Notes under the pieces: generated by a model | Database searches by the model: none | What the model was told of the DNA's origin: nothing | The model's input: the letters and a program-made list of their open reading frames with translations, nothing else | DNA from: Methylotenera sp. | GTDB taxonomy: Bacteria > Pseudomonadota > Gammaproteobacteria > Burkholderiales > Methylophilaceae | DNA: 64,000 nt | Assembly (NCBI RefSeq): GCF_029945705.1 | Contig: NZ_JAQSDC010000036.1 | Location: 62,001 to 126,000 of the forward strand | Direction: 5' to 3' | Program-made: the position numbers and the translations under genes | Shown: in pieces, positions 27,851-36,187 of the stretch | How the letters are laid out: every line of letters begins with the position of its first letter | Position numbering within the stretch: position 1 is the stretch's first letter

Positions 27851-28729
27851 ATGAAACGTATTATTTATTTTTTAGCCACCAACCTTGCCATTATGTTGGT
27901 ACTGTCTCTGACCATGCGCATCCTTGGCGTGGAACCTTACCTCAATGCTAACGGATTAGATTTAGGCAACTTACTGGCATTTGCCGCCATTATGGGGTTT
28001 GGTGGTGCGTTTATCTCACTGGCAATGTCTAAGTGGTCTGCCAAACGCATGTCTGGCGCGGTAGTCATTGCAGAAGCACGTACGCCTACTGAAACTTGGC
28101 TGATTAAAACGGTGCGTGCTCAGGCAGATATGGTCGGCATCAAAATGCCAGAAGTGGCGGTATTTGACTCCCCTGAAGTGAATGCCTTTGCAACAGGGAT
28201 GACTAAAAATAGTTCCTTAGTCGCAGTATCGACTGGCTTACTCAATAAAATGAGCAAAGATGAAGCCGAAGCCGTGCTGGCGCACGAAGTTTCACACATT
28301 GCGAATGGCGACATGGTTACGCTCACCTTAATTCAAGGCGTGGTGAATACTTTTGTGATGTTTCTGTCACGCGTCATTGGTTATGCAGTAGATAAGATTA
28401 TCTTCAAAACTGAAAAAGGCACTGGCCCTGCATTCTTTGTCACAATGATTATCGCAGAACTATTATTGGGCGTATTGGCTTCCATAATCGTGATGTGGTT
28501 CTCGCGTCAGCGTGAGTTTCGTGCTGATGCTGGTGCGGCTAAATTATCCAGTGCCAAAAAGATGATTGCTGCTTTAGAGCGTTTGCAAGCAGAACACGAA
28601 CCATCTGCCTTACCAAAACAAATGGCTGCTTCAGGCATTTCTGGTGGCGGATCCAGCGGATTCAAACGCTTGTTTTCAAGCCACCCAGACCTATCTGAAC
28701 GCATTGCTGCGTTGCGTAATAATGCATAA
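27851..28729 (+). CDS. htpX: HtpX membrane zinc metalloprotease
   Basis: A 292-residue inner membrane protease for quality control of membrane proteins. The zinc motif HEVSH places His145, Glu146 and His149 in the active site ([11 protein letters not shown]), with the third-ligand region [12 protein letters not shown]. Four membrane helices frame it: two N-terminal and two after the motif. ATG 27851 has GGAG 7 nt upstream and is preferred to the TTG at 27839. It starts a plus-strand series of membrane genes up to terC. Confidence 0.96.
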   Translation: MKRIIYFLATNLAIMLVLSLTMRILGVEPYLNANGLDLGNLLAFAAIMGFGGAFISLAMSKWSAKRMSGAVVIAEARTPTETWLIKTVRAQADMVGIKMPEVAVFDSPEVNAFATGMTKNSSLVAVSTGLLNKMSKDEAEAVLAHEVSHIANGDMVTLTLIQGVVNTFVMFLSRVIGYAVDKIIFKTEKGTGPAFFVTMIIAELLLGVLASIIVMWFSRQREFRADAGAAKLSSAKKMIAALERLQAEHEPSALPKQMAASGISGGGSSGFKRLFSSHPDLSERIAALRNNA

Positions 28730-28755
28730 ATAGCTTATAAAAAACGAGACTTAAA

Positions 28756-29295
28756 ATGAAAATGAAACGTATTGAATTGTTCTTAGAGCATTTTATGTTT
28801 GGAAGTCGTTGGCTGTTAGTACCTTTTTACATAGGTTTAATTGCAGGCATTGCCTTGTTATTAGTTAAGTTTGCCAAGGCATTCTTCGTCCTCATCCCCA
28901 CAGTGTTTAGTGGGGATGGTGGCGAAGCATTATTGGGGATTTTGACCTTAGTTGATATTACCTTGGTCGCAAACTTGCTGCTTATTATCATTTTTGCTGG
29001 CTATGAAAACTTTGTCTCTAAAATTGATACTGGCGATAATGAAGACCGCCCAGAGTGGATGGGACATGTTGGATTTTCTGATTTAAAATTAAAGCTGATT
29101 GGCTCTATCGTGGCGATTTCTGGGATTGAGCTACTTAAATACTTTATCAACGTAAAAGAAGTGTTGGCTGAGCCTAATGGAAATTATCAACTTGCTTGGT
29201 TAGTGGGTATTCACTTAACGCTAGTATTTTCTGGTGTGATGTTTGCGCTGATGGACAGAATTGCTGGTGGCAGCCATGGTACTAAAAGTAAGTAA
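28756..29295 (+). CDS. UPF0114 (YqhA) family membrane protein
   Basis: A 179-residue protein with three to four membrane helices. The N terminus ELFLEHFMFGSRWLLVPFYIGL and FENFVSKID-like NFVSKIDTG are typical of YqhA/UPF0114. In E. coli the family is uncharacterised. It is 26 bp after htpX and 11 bp before the AI-2E-type gene, so all three are probably cotranscribed. No catalytic residues can be named. Confidence 0.85.
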   Translation: MKMKRIELFLEHFMFGSRWLLVPFYIGLIAGIALLLVKFAKAFFVLIPTVFSGDGGEALLGILTLVDITLVANLLLIIIFAGYENFVSKIDTGDNEDRPEWMGHVGFSDLKLKLIGSIVAISGIELLKYFINVKEVLAEPNGNYQLAWLVGIHLTLVFSGVMFALMDRIAGGSHGTKSK

Positions 29296-29306
29296 GGTTT
29301 GAGTTA

Positions 29307-30371
29307 GTGCTAAATGCTAAAACTAAATTTAGTCGTCGCCTTGTGCCATGGCTCGCATTAGGCGGCTTAGTTGCACTCGCGTCTATGGTTGTTGCACCGT
29401 TTCTTGCACCTATCGCTTGGGCAAGTGTTTTGGCTTATGCATCATGGCCAGTGGCTGAAAGAATTAGGCGCGGATGTAACAATAAAGATACCTTGGCCGC
29501 TTTTTTAGCTACTGCATTGTTAGCACTGACAATATTCTTACCACTAGTTTGGTTAATCTGGCTAGCTCAACAGGAAATTGGTCATTTGTTTCCTGCGCTT
29601 CAGGCATTTTTGGCTAACCCTCCGCCAGTGCCAGAAGCATTACGCAGCATGCCTTGGATAGGTGAATGGTTAATGCAACAGCAGGCTCACTTTACTGCCA
29701 ATCCAAATGGCGCCTCACTAGTCATTAAAACTTGGCTTGCGGCGCACACAGCAGACCTGAGCACACTAGCAGGTGGCTTAGGCAAAAACTTGGCCAAAAT
29801 GATACTCGTTGTGGTTATTTTATTTTTCTTTTTTCGTGACGGCACAAGGATTGTGCGCGAATTACGTCACGTTTTAGAGCGCTTTATAGGCGCCCAAGTG
29901 CATGATTATTTACATGCTGCAGGCACTACTACTCGCGCTGTTGTGTACGGAATTTTACTCACTGCTTTAGTACAAGGTGTTGTGGCTGGGCTTGGTTATT
30001 GGGTCGCAGGCTTAACTTCACCAGTAATGTTTGGCTTACTGACGATGATATTAGCGCTTATTCCATTCGGAACACCTTTAGCTTGGGGCGCAGCAGGGCT
30101 GTTGTTATTGTTGCAAGGTGAAACTGCTGCGGCTATTGGCGTATGGATTTGGGGAGCCGCTATCGTTAGCCAACTTGATAATGTGCTAAGGCCATTATTC
30201 ATTAGTAGTATTAGCCCCATACCCTTTCTATTAGTGCTGTTTGGTGTGCTAGGTGGGCTGCTAGCATTTGGCTTGGTTGGCCTATTTATCGGACCAATTG
30301 TGCTATCAGTTGTATGGGCGGTTTGGCGTGAGTGGACCGCACATTTGGATGAAGTAGCAACAGTGAATTAA
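29307..30371 (+). CDS. AI-2E transporter (UPF0118/PerM) family permease
   Basis: A 354-residue polytopic protein with about eight membrane segments. The pattern (FLAPIAWASVLAYASWPVAERI near the N terminus; ALIPFGTPLAWGAAGLLLLLQG; LGVLGG-like GVLGGLLAFGLVGLFIGP near the end) fits UPF0118. Members carry autoinducer-2, act as Na+/H+ antiporters, or are uncharacterised, so the substrate is left open. The start is GTG 29307, with a weak ribosome site, 11 bp after the previous stop. Confidence 0.85.
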   Translation: MLNAKTKFSRRLVPWLALGGLVALASMVVAPFLAPIAWASVLAYASWPVAERIRRGCNNKDTLAAFLATALLALTIFLPLVWLIWLAQQEIGHLFPALQAFLANPPPVPEALRSMPWIGEWLMQQQAHFTANPNGASLVIKTWLAAHTADLSTLAGGLGKNLAKMILVVVILFFFFRDGTRIVRELRHVLERFIGAQVHDYLHAAGTTTRAVVYGILLTALVQGVVAGLGYWVAGLTSPVMFGLLTMILALIPFGTPLAWGAAGLLLLLQGETAAAIGVWIWGAAIVSQLDNVLRPLFISSISPIPFLLVLFGVLGGLLAFGLVGLFIGPIVLSVVWAVWREWTAHLDEVATVN

Positions 30372-30422
30372 TCAATAGCAAATATACAAACTTAGCACTA
30401 AGAACTAAAAAGGAAAAATAAA

Positions 30423-31388
30423 ATGGGTGAAATGCAATCAATTGGAACATGGTGGATGTGGTCGGGTTTTGGCCTATTTGTGGTGGCTATGCTATCTATA
30501 GACATGTTCGCATTAGGCCGCAAAGGCGCGCACAAAGTCAGCGCTAAAGAGGCGCTTGTTTGGTCATTCATTTGGTTTTCACTAGCACTATTGTTTGGTG
30601 GCGCATTGTGGTCTTGGTTAGACCACACATCAGGGCGTGCGATAGCCGATGCCAAAACGATGGAATATCTCACCGGTTACTTGCTAGAAAAAACCTTAGC
30701 GATGGACAATATTTTTGTTTTCGTCATGCTGTTTTCTTACTTTGCCGTGCCCATTGAATATCAAAAGCGCGTGCTAGTTTATGGCGTACTAGGCGCAATT
30801 GTATTGCGAGCATTGATGATACTGCTTGGTGCATGGCTAATTGCCGAGTTTCATTGGGTACTTTATGTGTTTGGCGCATTTTTGCTAATTACTGGCATCA
30901 AGATGTTTGTTTTCGCAGACCAAGAGACAAATTTAGCACAAAATCCATTGCTCAGTTGGCTGCGCCGCCACATGCGCATTACCGATAGTTATCACGGTGA
31001 CAAATTCTGGATTACTAAAAATGGTGTTCGCTGGTTCACGCCGATGTTTTTAGTATTAGTTTTGGTCGAATTCTCAGACGTAATTTTTGCAATGGACAGT
31101 ATTCCAGCAATTTTTGCCATTACTAGTGACCCATTTATCGTATTCACTTCCAATATTTTTGCGATTCTAGGCTTACGCGCACTGTATTTTTTATTGGCAG
31201 ACATGGCCGACAGATTTCACTTACTCAAATATGGCTTAGCCGTTGTACTCATGTTTGTAGGCACAAAAATGCTCATTGTAGAATGGTTTAAAATACCAGT
31301 TGCAGTTTCACTAGCGGTGGTCATTGCGGTGCTAGGCATTAGCATATTACTCAGCCTAAAAAGCACACGTCCTAAGCCTTCACACTAG
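30423..31388 (+). CDS. TerC-family membrane protein (Alx-like)
   Basis: A 321-residue protein with about nine membrane helices. The TerC hallmarks are present: acidic residues in membrane helices (EKTLAMDNIFVF; LVLVEFSDVIFAMDSIPAIFAI) and the insert TDSYHGDKFW between them. TerC/Alx proteins are associated with tellurite resistance and Mn2+ export. No manganese (yybP-ykoY) riboswitch fits in the 51-bp gap before it. AAAAAGGAAAA precedes ATG 30423. It is followed by a strong structured element. Confidence 0.9.
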   Translation: MGEMQSIGTWWMWSGFGLFVVAMLSIDMFALGRKGAHKVSAKEALVWSFIWFSLALLFGGALWSWLDHTSGRAIADAKTMEYLTGYLLEKTLAMDNIFVFVMLFSYFAVPIEYQKRVLVYGVLGAIVLRALMILLGAWLIAEFHWVLYVFGAFLLITGIKMFVFADQETNLAQNPLLSWLRRHMRITDSYHGDKFWITKNGVRWFTPMFLVLVLVEFSDVIFAMDSIPAIFAITSDPFIVFTSNIFAILGLRALYFLLADMADRFHLLKYGLAVVLMFVGTKMLIVEWFKIPVAVSLAVVIAVLGISILLSLKSTRPKPSH

Positions 31389-31398
31389 TAAAGCCTTT

Positions 31399-31510
31399 AA
31401 AAGGCACTGCCCTGCAAGCCAATATCCATGCGGCTTTCGCATTCGACTTAGTGCTTCAGCACTTAGCAAAAATGGTGATGCCAAGAACCGGTTCAGGGCA
31501 GTGCCTTTTT
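31399..31510 (+). terminator. Long branched palindrome after terC (terminator or structured RNA)
   Basis: A perfect 16-bp stem (31399-31414 with 31494-31509) closes a 79-nt insert and ends in a T-run, so it can act as a terC terminator. The insert holds a 5-bp hairpin (31428-31442), a stem around 31447-31466 with one mismatch, and the palindrome GAACCGGTTC near 31486. A plain terminator does not need this insert. Possibilities are a structured RNA or a palindromic mobile repeat. Confidence 0.65.
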
Positions 31511-31523
31511 GTTTGCAGCTAAG

Positions 31524-31600
31524 TAGGGCGTCATAGCGTAGTGTATTGCGCCGAATGACAGAAGCCTCTAAAGCGAGGGGTAAAGAGCTATTCCGCCCTA
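31524..31600. repeat. REP-like inverted repeat element
   Basis: TAGGGCG (31524-31530) and CGCCCTA (31594-31600) bracket a GC-alternating stretch (GCGTAGTGTATTGCGCC). This resembles common proteobacterial intergenic palindromes of the TAGGGCG type. It sits between terC and the small ORF at 31613. Copies elsewhere in the genome would be needed for proof. Confidence 0.4.
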
Positions 31601-31612
31601 TATGTTGAAATT

Positions 31613-31804
31613 ATGATTAACCAAGCCTATACTACATTTATGCTTAAAAATTCTTTATTGTCTCAAAACCCATATCTTGCTAATGCAAAAGTATTTGAGC
31701 AGGCTTTGCGTGTTAATGTGCTTTCATCTATGGCCATTGAAGGTGTTAAAAAGCCTGCTGAAAAAGCACTTGCGACACCTAGCCTTAAAATAGCAAAGCG
31801 CTAA
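31613..31804 (+). CDS. Putative Fic antitoxin (small protein with SxxxEG motif)
   Basis: A 63-residue protein reading LSSMAIEGVKKPAEKAL near its middle. Ser39-x-x-x-Glu43-Gly44 fits the (S/T)xxxE(G/N) helix that inhibits Fic enzymes by displacing the ATP gamma-phosphate. The following V-x-x-P also resembles the YhfG-type antitoxin of E. coli Fic. The gene is convergent with fic and their ends overlap by 4 nt (31801-31804), unlike the usual antitoxin-first operon. ATG 31613 and ATG 31640 are both possible and neither has a clear ribosome site. Coding status is inferred from motif and position. Confidence 0.55.
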   Translation: MINQAYTTFMLKNSLLSQNPYLANAKVFEQALRVNVLSSMAIEGVKKPAEKALATPSLKIAKR

Positions 31805-32442
31805 CGCTCTCGCTCGCTTCGTGCGACTACTTTTTTGAAAACATTTTTCATCGGTTCGTAATCTCTACTCATGCTTAATTGCACCGCTTGAAAATAAGCT
31901 TGTTTTTCTTTACCTGTAATCCCCGAAAAATCCAGCAACGGCAAACCTGCTTGCAAGGCCATTAAAGTAGCCAGTAAGCGAGATGTACGTCCGTTACCTT
32001 CTCTAAAAGGGTGAATGAGTACCAGCTCACAATGCGTCACCGCTAATGCTTCGATAATTTCATCACGGCTATTAAAATTACAGGGGGTATATTTTGCTAA
32101 TACATCACGTTCAAATTCCGCCATTAAGCGCGTGACTTGTGCTGCCATCGCAAAATTAAAATTACCCTTGCTAATATTCACCTGCCTATGCTGGCCTGCC
32201 CATGCGTAAATTGTGCCTAGCCAATGTTGATGAAGGTCGTTTATATCTTGCGCTGTAAATCTAAGCTCGGCAGAATAATTTTGAATCGCCCACATAGTGA
32301 CTTTAAAAAGATTGGTTGCTTCAAGCGCATCCATTTCACGTTTACGCTTAATATTAGCTAAGTTTTTAAGCACTCGCCCATGTGAGCCAGCTTGAAACTG
32401 CGTTTCAATTAAACCATCCGTGCTGTAACGTGTGCTATTCAT
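31801..32442 (-). CDS. Fic/DOC family AMPylase-type protein
   Basis: A 213-residue protein with the full Fic motif HPFREGNGRTSR, catalytic His144, so likely able to transfer AMP or a related group to a target protein. The N terminus (YSTDGLIETQFQAGSHGRVLKNL) matches a common stand-alone Fic group. No (S/T)xxxE(G/N) motif occurs in the protein itself, so inhibition would have to come from another protein, and the overlapping convergent ORF is a candidate. It begins 22 bp after the type IIG restriction gene on the same strand and is probably cotranscribed with it. Confidence 0.92.
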   Translation of the reverse strand: MNSTRYSTDGLIETQFQAGSHGRVLKNLANIKRKREMDALEATNLFKVTMWAIQNYSAELRFTAQDINDLHQHWLGTIYAWAGQHRQVNISKGNFNFAMAAQVTRLMAEFERDVLAKYTPCNFNSRDEIIEALAVTHCELVLIHPFREGNGRTSRLLATLMALQAGLPLLDFSGITGKEKQAYFQAVQLSMSRDYEPMKNVFKKVVARSERER

Positions 32443-32464
32443 ATTTTGTAATATCCGTTACCAG

Positions 32465-35400
32465 TCACGAGCCCTCAATCAGCTTAATTTCATCGTCACT
32501 CATGCCATAAAGCGCATACACCATGGCGTCTAGCTCAGCTTCAAGCACGCTGGTGTCTTGGTTATTTTGTCTAGCTAAAATAATTGAATCTATTTTATCA
32601 ACAAAAGGCTTCTGGTTTTCTGCCTCTTTTATTGGTAACCTAGCAAGATTTTCTTTTTTCACCTCAGCCAAAGCCTCACCTTTCTCAGGGTTTAGCAAAC
32701 TGTGATAGTAATCAATTAGTTTGGAGTTAAGTAATGCCAACAAATACCTTAACTCTAATTTACTACTGCCAGCCGTGATTACATGCAAGTTATTCATACA
32801 AACAAATTGCTCTTTATCTAAAGCAGCAATGATTGTATCGCCAGTCTGCCTAACAACTACTTTTTCGTTAGCTTCAAAATTAGCACTATATCTAGGTTCT
32901 GCTAGCCACTCTCCAAACTTTATCCAACGAGAACCATCCCAGCGAGTTTCGTAACGCGTTATATCTGAACCTCTTAAAAGTTTTTTATACGTATCATCAA
33001 TCTGAAAAGTCGCATCAAAAACTCTTTTCTCAACGGTCTCTGCCGTTTGCTTCGGCTTACCTTTACCTTTTTGATATGGCTTAAGGCCTACAACAACATT
33101 AAATAAATCACCAAGTAATATATTATTTTCTTCAATTTTAGACTTTAGTTCTAAAGTTGGTAATGCCATAAAAATATTTATCGCATCTCCATTCAAATCA
33201 GCCCATTTTGATTGAGATGCGGCAATTAGCCGAGACAAATCATCACTAGATGCATAATCTTTTATAGGGATAGAGTTGTTTTTTTCAGTCGTTTTTTTAA
33301 GAAAAACTGACACTGTATCAACTACAGCTTCATCAAATACGGATTTTTGATAGCTTGCGATTTCGTGTATGTATGTTTGAGAAATAATGAATTCTCTAAT
33401 TTTCCTCAACTTGAGGTTTGTTAGCCAAGTATTAGGGATTATGTAGCTTAAAAAAGCATTTTGCTTTAATAACTCAACACTTCTCTCTATAAATAGCAAA
33501 TATGTATCTAATTGATAATCTTGATGTTTGTAATAGTTTAGATAAAAAGCCTTATCGTTTTCACCTAAGTGCGCACCGTAAGGCGGATTACCAATCACCA
33601 CATCAAAACCCACAAAGTCACCTTGTTCATTGAGCACTTCAGGGAACTCAAAGCGCCATTCAAAGGCGTTTTGGTAAATAGCGCCGCTTTCAATTTCTTG
33701 CTTTTTAATGAGTGCTGTTTTTACTTCTTTTAGCTTGGCATCTTGGCTTTTTTCATTGGTGGCTATGGCAAACATTTCGGCTTGTTTGCCTCTTAAGCCG
33801 AGGTCTATAAACGCCATCATTTCTAACTCTTTGCTTAAGCCATCAAAGCTAAATTGCTTTACGTATTCTGTTAGCTTGATATTGAGTGCTTTAGTGACGG
33901 CGTGCCCACTTTTAAGCTTTTCTTGAAACTTGGCTTTCATGGCATCAATGCTTTGTAACACATCGTGCTTGCTGCCAATATTTTCTTTATATTGTGTTAC
34001 TTTTTGTTTGTAATCTTGAATCTCGGCTTTGATGGTTTTGCTGTCTAAGTCATCTGTTAAACCAAAGCGGCTAATTAAGCTGTTGCCACATTTAATATTA
34101 ATGTCGATATTTGGCAAGGTGTCTAGCTGGCCATCATCTTTATAGTAGGCATTTTTGAGTAGTTCTATCCAAAGCCTTAGCCTGCAAATATTGACTGAGT
34201 TTGGGTTAATGTCCACACCAAACAGGCAGTTTTCAATGAGTAGTTGTTTTTCTTTAAACAGGGTTTTTTGAATACGGGTTTTTTCGGTGTGGTTCTTTTT
34301 ATATTCAAATAGCTCGCCTTCTGGGCTTTTGATAATTAACTCGTCGTTTTCTATGCTTAAGCTGTAGTCTTTAATACGCTTGCCGTCTTCGCTCACCAGC
34401 ACGCCAAGCTCGCTTTTAATACGCAGCATTTCATTGAGTGCAGAAACTAAAAAGTGACCGCTACCCACGGCTGGGTCACAAATTTTAATGCTGTTAATCA
34501 GCGTATTGGCTTCTGTTATCTCTAAGTCTTTATTATGTAAATCGGTGAGCGTTTTACATTGCCAGCCTTTTGCCGCATTGAATTTATCAATAATGGTTTT
34601 GGTAATGGTTTCGCGCGCCATGTACATGGTAATAAAGCTTGGCGTGTAAAAGCTACCGTCTTTATAGCCGTTAATTTTTTCAAATATTAAACCGAGTACC
34701 GAGGCGCTAATGAGCGATTTTGATTGGCTCACCAGCTCTTCATCGCTGTCATTGGCAAAATCAAAAGCATCTAAAAAAGCCAATAAGTAAGGCAGCGTGC
34801 TCACTTTGCCTGTTTTGCGTTGGTTGTTGCTGTCTTTCACTACGGTTTTGGCGTAATAATCTATGGTGACGTTATCGACTAAGTTAGAAACCTTAATGCC
34901 GCTGTTTTCATCTGGGTGCACTTCAAAAAGCGAGCTGTTAAGGTAAGGGATATGGTCAAACTCACGCACGTAGCGTTTATCTATGGGCTTGGCGAGCACT
35001 TCAAAAAATAGGGTTTCGAGCGCATCGTATTGGTCTAGCGTGTTGGGGTTTAAAAACTTGTGGTCTTTATTGCCTGTCCATTTCACAATTTGTGATTCAA
35101 GCAATTTTAAAAATAGAATACGATTTACCCAAATAATAATGAGCTTAATCACTGCCTCAAAGTCATTTGGTTTGTTGTATTGCGCAAGTTTGTGGCTAAT
35201 GTTTTCATACAGCGTGCCATTTTGCGGGTTTTTGGCGCGGCCGATGATTTTCTTACCGCCATCTTTGCTTTCTTCTAGCCCTAAAATATAAAGCAATTCG
35301 GTATAAAAATCGCGGTTTAAGCTGTTGGCATCGTTTGGGTTAAATTCTTTGAGTAAGCAATCAGCGCTTAATAGTTTGTAAATGGCGGTGAGTTCTTTTT

Positions 35401-36046
35401 CATTGGCTGGCAGCTGAACATTAAAGTGCGCACATTCTATTTCTTCAGGGTCTAGTAAGTCTTTTTTAAGCTTGGGTAGTTCGCGCTCAAGTGCTTGGTA
35501 AAACTCTGCTGTGGTGTCGCCTAATAACGATTTGCTGGTGTGCGCATCGTATAACTTTTTTACGGTGGAGTTACGCCAAAATAATCGGTCAAAATCTTTA
35601 GCGTCAAATACAAACCAGTTATTAAAGTCGGTCACAATAATATGAAAAAGTGCTTTATTGTCTTTTGCGCGCTCATTCATAAAATACATAATAGCTTGCT
35701 GAAATGACTTTCTGTTTAAGTCTTGTTCCACAATCATGTCGGTACTATTAGGCATTTTTGCTTCAATAATTACCGAAGGTTTTAGGTTTTGCATCACCGC
35801 TAAGTCAATGCTGATTTGCCCCTTTTGACTATATGGTTCACTTTTGTAGCCAAAACTATCTAAAAATGGCTTGAGTGCGCTAGCAACAATGTTAGGCTCG
35901 GTTTGATTGGTGCTTATTTGGTCGGCAAGAGATTTTTTATAGTGCTCTAATGCCTGTTTAAAAGCGTTAAACTTGTCAGCATCTAACGCTTTGCGAGATA
36001 GAAGTGGGTTGATGAAGTTTCTAGGCTTTTGTTTATTTAACTTCAT
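32465..36046 (-). CDS. Type IIG restriction-modification enzyme (Eco57I-like methylase fusion)
   Basis: A 1,193-residue single polypeptide that should both cut and methylate DNA. Residues about 75-100 have a PD-(D/E)xK-like nuclease core (ISIDLAV, then VIIEAK). A helical middle is followed by an N6-adenine methylase with the SAM motif CDPAVGSGHF near residue 525 and catalytic NPPY (VIGNPPYGAH) near 818. The last 300 residues look like a target recognition domain (LLRGSDITRY, WIKFGEWL). Start ATG 36046. Recognition sequence unknown. It sits next to fic, forming a small defence locus between housekeeping genes. Confidence 0.9.
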   Translation of the reverse strand: MKLNKQKPRNFINPLLSRKALDADKFNAFKQALEHYKKSLADQISTNQTEPNIVASALKPFLDSFGYKSEPYSQKGQISIDLAVMQNLKPSVIIEAKMPNSTDMIVEQDLNRKSFQQAIMYFMNERAKDNKALFHIIVTDFNNWFVFDAKDFDRLFWRNSTVKKLYDAHTSKSLLGDTTAEFYQALERELPKLKKDLLDPEEIECAHFNVQLPANEKELTAIYKLLSADCLLKEFNPNDANSLNRDFYTELLYILGLEESKDGGKKIIGRAKNPQNGTLYENISHKLAQYNKPNDFEAVIKLIIIWVNRILFLKLLESQIVKWTGNKDHKFLNPNTLDQYDALETLFFEVLAKPIDKRYVREFDHIPYLNSSLFEVHPDENSGIKVSNLVDNVTIDYYAKTVVKDSNNQRKTGKVSTLPYLLAFLDAFDFANDSDEELVSQSKSLISASVLGLIFEKINGYKDGSFYTPSFITMYMARETITKTIIDKFNAAKGWQCKTLTDLHNKDLEITEANTLINSIKICDPAVGSGHFLVSALNEMLRIKSELGVLVSEDGKRIKDYSLSIENDELIIKSPEGELFEYKKNHTEKTRIQKTLFKEKQLLIENCLFGVDINPNSVNICRLRLWIELLKNAYYKDDGQLDTLPNIDINIKCGNSLISRFGLTDDLDSKTIKAEIQDYKQKVTQYKENIGSKHDVLQSIDAMKAKFQEKLKSGHAVTKALNIKLTEYVKQFSFDGLSKELEMMAFIDLGLRGKQAEMFAIATNEKSQDAKLKEVKTALIKKQEIESGAIYQNAFEWRFEFPEVLNEQGDFVGFDVVIGNPPYGAHLGENDKAFYLNYYKHQDYQLDTYLLFIERSVELLKQNAFLSYIIPNTWLTNLKLRKIREFIISQTYIHEIASYQKSVFDEAVVDTVSVFLKKTTEKNNSIPIKDYASSDDLSRLIAASQSKWADLNGDAINIFMALPTLELKSKIEENNILLGDLFNVVVGLKPYQKGKGKPKQTAETVEKRVFDATFQIDDTYKKLLRGSDITRYETRWDGSRWIKFGEWLAEPRYSANFEANEKVVVRQTGDTIIAALDKEQFVCMNNLHVITAGSSKLELRYLLALLNSKLIDYYHSLLNPEKGEALAEVKKENLARLPIKEAENQKPFVDKIDSIILARQNNQDTSVLEAELDAMVYALYGMSDDEIKLIEGS

Positions 36047-36132
36047 TGAATGTTTAATTTAATTGATGTTATTCGAATAATTGATTATCTACACAAGAAG
36101 CTGATTAGGCAAGATAACAGTTGCAACTACAA

Positions 36133-36166
36133 AATTAAAAAGCCCGCTTTCGCGGGCTTTTTAATT
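36133..36166. terminator. Bidirectional intrinsic terminator after gnd
   Basis: A 15-bp perfect stem (36133-36147 with 36152-36166, core AAAAAGCCCGC) with a TTTC loop and A/T-runs on both sides. It ends gnd transcription on the minus strand 22 bp past the stop. Confidence 0.93.
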
Positions 36167-36187
36167 TCAAATCTTAGCTTCTAACTA

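Noticed and set aside
30372-30422. Manganese (yybP-ykoY) riboswitch before terC
   Set aside because: Only 51 bp lie between the genes and none of the conserved core is present.
31399-31510. Integron attC site
   Set aside because: The palindrome lacks the GTTRRRY and RYYYAAC core sites and no integrase or cassette array is near.
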